Shown here: one piece after another, positions 63,417 through 64,000 of the stretch | How the letters are laid out: every line of letters begins with the position of its first letter | Position numbering within the stretch: position 1 is the stretch's first letter | Assembly: GCF_001005085.2 (NCBI RefSeq) | Contig: NZ_LBMU02000082.1 | Location: 62,001-126,000 of the forward strand | DNA length: 64,000 nucleotides | Origin: Streptomyces humi | Lineage (GTDB): Bacteria; Actinomycetota; Actinomycetes; Streptomycetales; Streptomycetaceae | Direction: 5' to 3' | Made by a program: the position numbers and the translations under genes | Notes under the pieces: generated by a model | The model's input: the letters and a program-made list of their open reading frames with translations, nothing else | The model's database searches: none | Told to the model about the DNA's origin: nothing

Positions 63417-64000
63417 ATGCGTGCCGTCCGACTCACCGTCACCGCCGCCGTCACCGCGGCGGCTCTGACCGCCCTCTCGGCCTGCACGGCGAAGAGCGAC
63501 GCCAAGGGCAGCGACGCGATCCGGGTGACCGCCGCCGACTCCACGTGCGAGACGTCGGCCAAGTCGGTGCCGGCCGGGCACGTCACGCTCGCCATCGAGA
63601 ACAAGGGCGCCAAGGCCACCGAGGTCGAGATCCTCTTCCCGGACGACCGGATCGTCTCCGAGAAGGAGAACATCGGGCCCGGGACCAAGTACACGCTGAC
63701 CGCCGAGGTGAAGGCGGGGTCGTACGAGATAGCCTGCCGGCCCGGAATGAAGGGGCACGGCGTACGGCAGAAGCTGACCGTCACCGGCTCCGGTGCCGTC
63801 GCCGAGCGGAACCCCGCGCTCGACAAGGCCGTCGCCGACTACCGCGAGTACGCCCAGGAGCAGGCCGACGCCACCGTGCCGCTCGCGCGCACCTTCGCCG
63901 ACGCCGTCAAGGCCGGTGACCTGGAGGCCGCCAAGAAGGCGTACGCCCCCTCACGGCTGGGCTGGGAGCGCACCGAGCCGATCGCCGAGTCCTTCGGTGA
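63417..64000 (+). CDS. efeO: Iron uptake lipoprotein EfeO (start only)
   Basis: The first 194 residues of an EfeO/Algp7-type protein; the gene runs off the right edge. A lipoprotein signal ends with LTALSAC (Cys about 23). The N-terminal cupredoxin-like domain (about 33-120) contains STCETSAKSVPAGHVTL and a metal-site stretch EIACRPGMKGHGV. The M75 peptidase-like helical domain begins near 135 (NPALDKAVADYREY). EfeO delivers ferrous or ferric iron to the EfeU permease in EfeUOB systems; efeB and efeU are expected to the right. The start is an ATG behind GGAGCC. Confidence 0.92.
   Translation, partial: MRAVRLTVTAAVTAAALTALSACTAKSDAKGSDAIRVTAADSTCETSAKSVPAGHVTLAIENKGAKATEVEILFPDDRIVSEKENIGPGTKYTLTAEVKAGSYEIACRPGMKGHGVRQKLTVTGSGAVAERNPALDKAVADYREYAQEQADATVPLARTFADAVKAGDLEAAKKAYAPSRLGWERTEPIAESFG

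Overview
This 64-kb window is chromosomal DNA from a Streptomyces or a very close relative. G+C is very high, GC-rich third positions dominate, genes are dense, GTG starts are common, and several genes start without a ribosome site. The gene order (starch/maltose cluster, glnE, glnA2, panB, map, npdG, efeO) matches my memory of the S. coelicolor SCO2226 to SCO2275 region; I could not check this. No tRNA, rRNA, CRISPR array, insertion sequence or prophage gene was seen.

1-17.8 kb: starch and maltodextrin use. After a truncated receiver-GAF-SpoIIE phosphatase come a 1800-residue two-headed amylopullulanase, a secreted alpha-amylase with two CBM20 starch-binding domains, a second short alpha-amylase, an intracellular alpha-glucosidase, the malEFG importer and its LacI-type regulator malR. 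Secreted enzymes cut starch, MalEFG takes up the products (its ATPase would be MsiK, encoded elsewhere), and the glucosidase finishes them. CTTGC/GCAAG repeats in three intergenic regions are probable MalR operators. Decayed SDR and XRE remnants sit between the amylases.

17.8-30.7 kb: a PAP2 membrane phosphatase, a block of 119-bp tandem repeats, an amidohydrolase/permease pair with a divergent TetR regulator, glnE, a DUF72 protein, and an operon of SapM-like phosphatase, MFS transporter and TolB-like protein.

30.7-33.8 kb: an accessory-looking insert with lower G+C, carrying a 65-residue protein coupled to an 894-residue P-loop NTPase with TPR/Sel1-like repeats.

33.8-43.9 kb: glnA2, flavohemoglobin hmp convergent with its likely NO-sensing repressor nsrR (matching 23-bp boxes upstream of both), a DUF3105-DUF305 pair, an S53 protease, and a compact PadR operon whose first start codon lies inside a perfect 41-bp palindrome; then DUF6082-like and Uma2 proteins.

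43.9-64 kb: two MFS exporters (one with a TetR regulator), an EEP hydrolase, panB, a GNAT enzyme, a DrrAB-like ABC exporter beside a SARP/STAND regulator, an M50 protease, map, another MFS protein, a SIS-domain protein, an unexported sialidase, npdG, a PhzF-like protein, and at the right edge efeO behind two iron-box-like sequences. Three copies of a G+C-rich dispersed hairpin repeat lie in intergenic regions.
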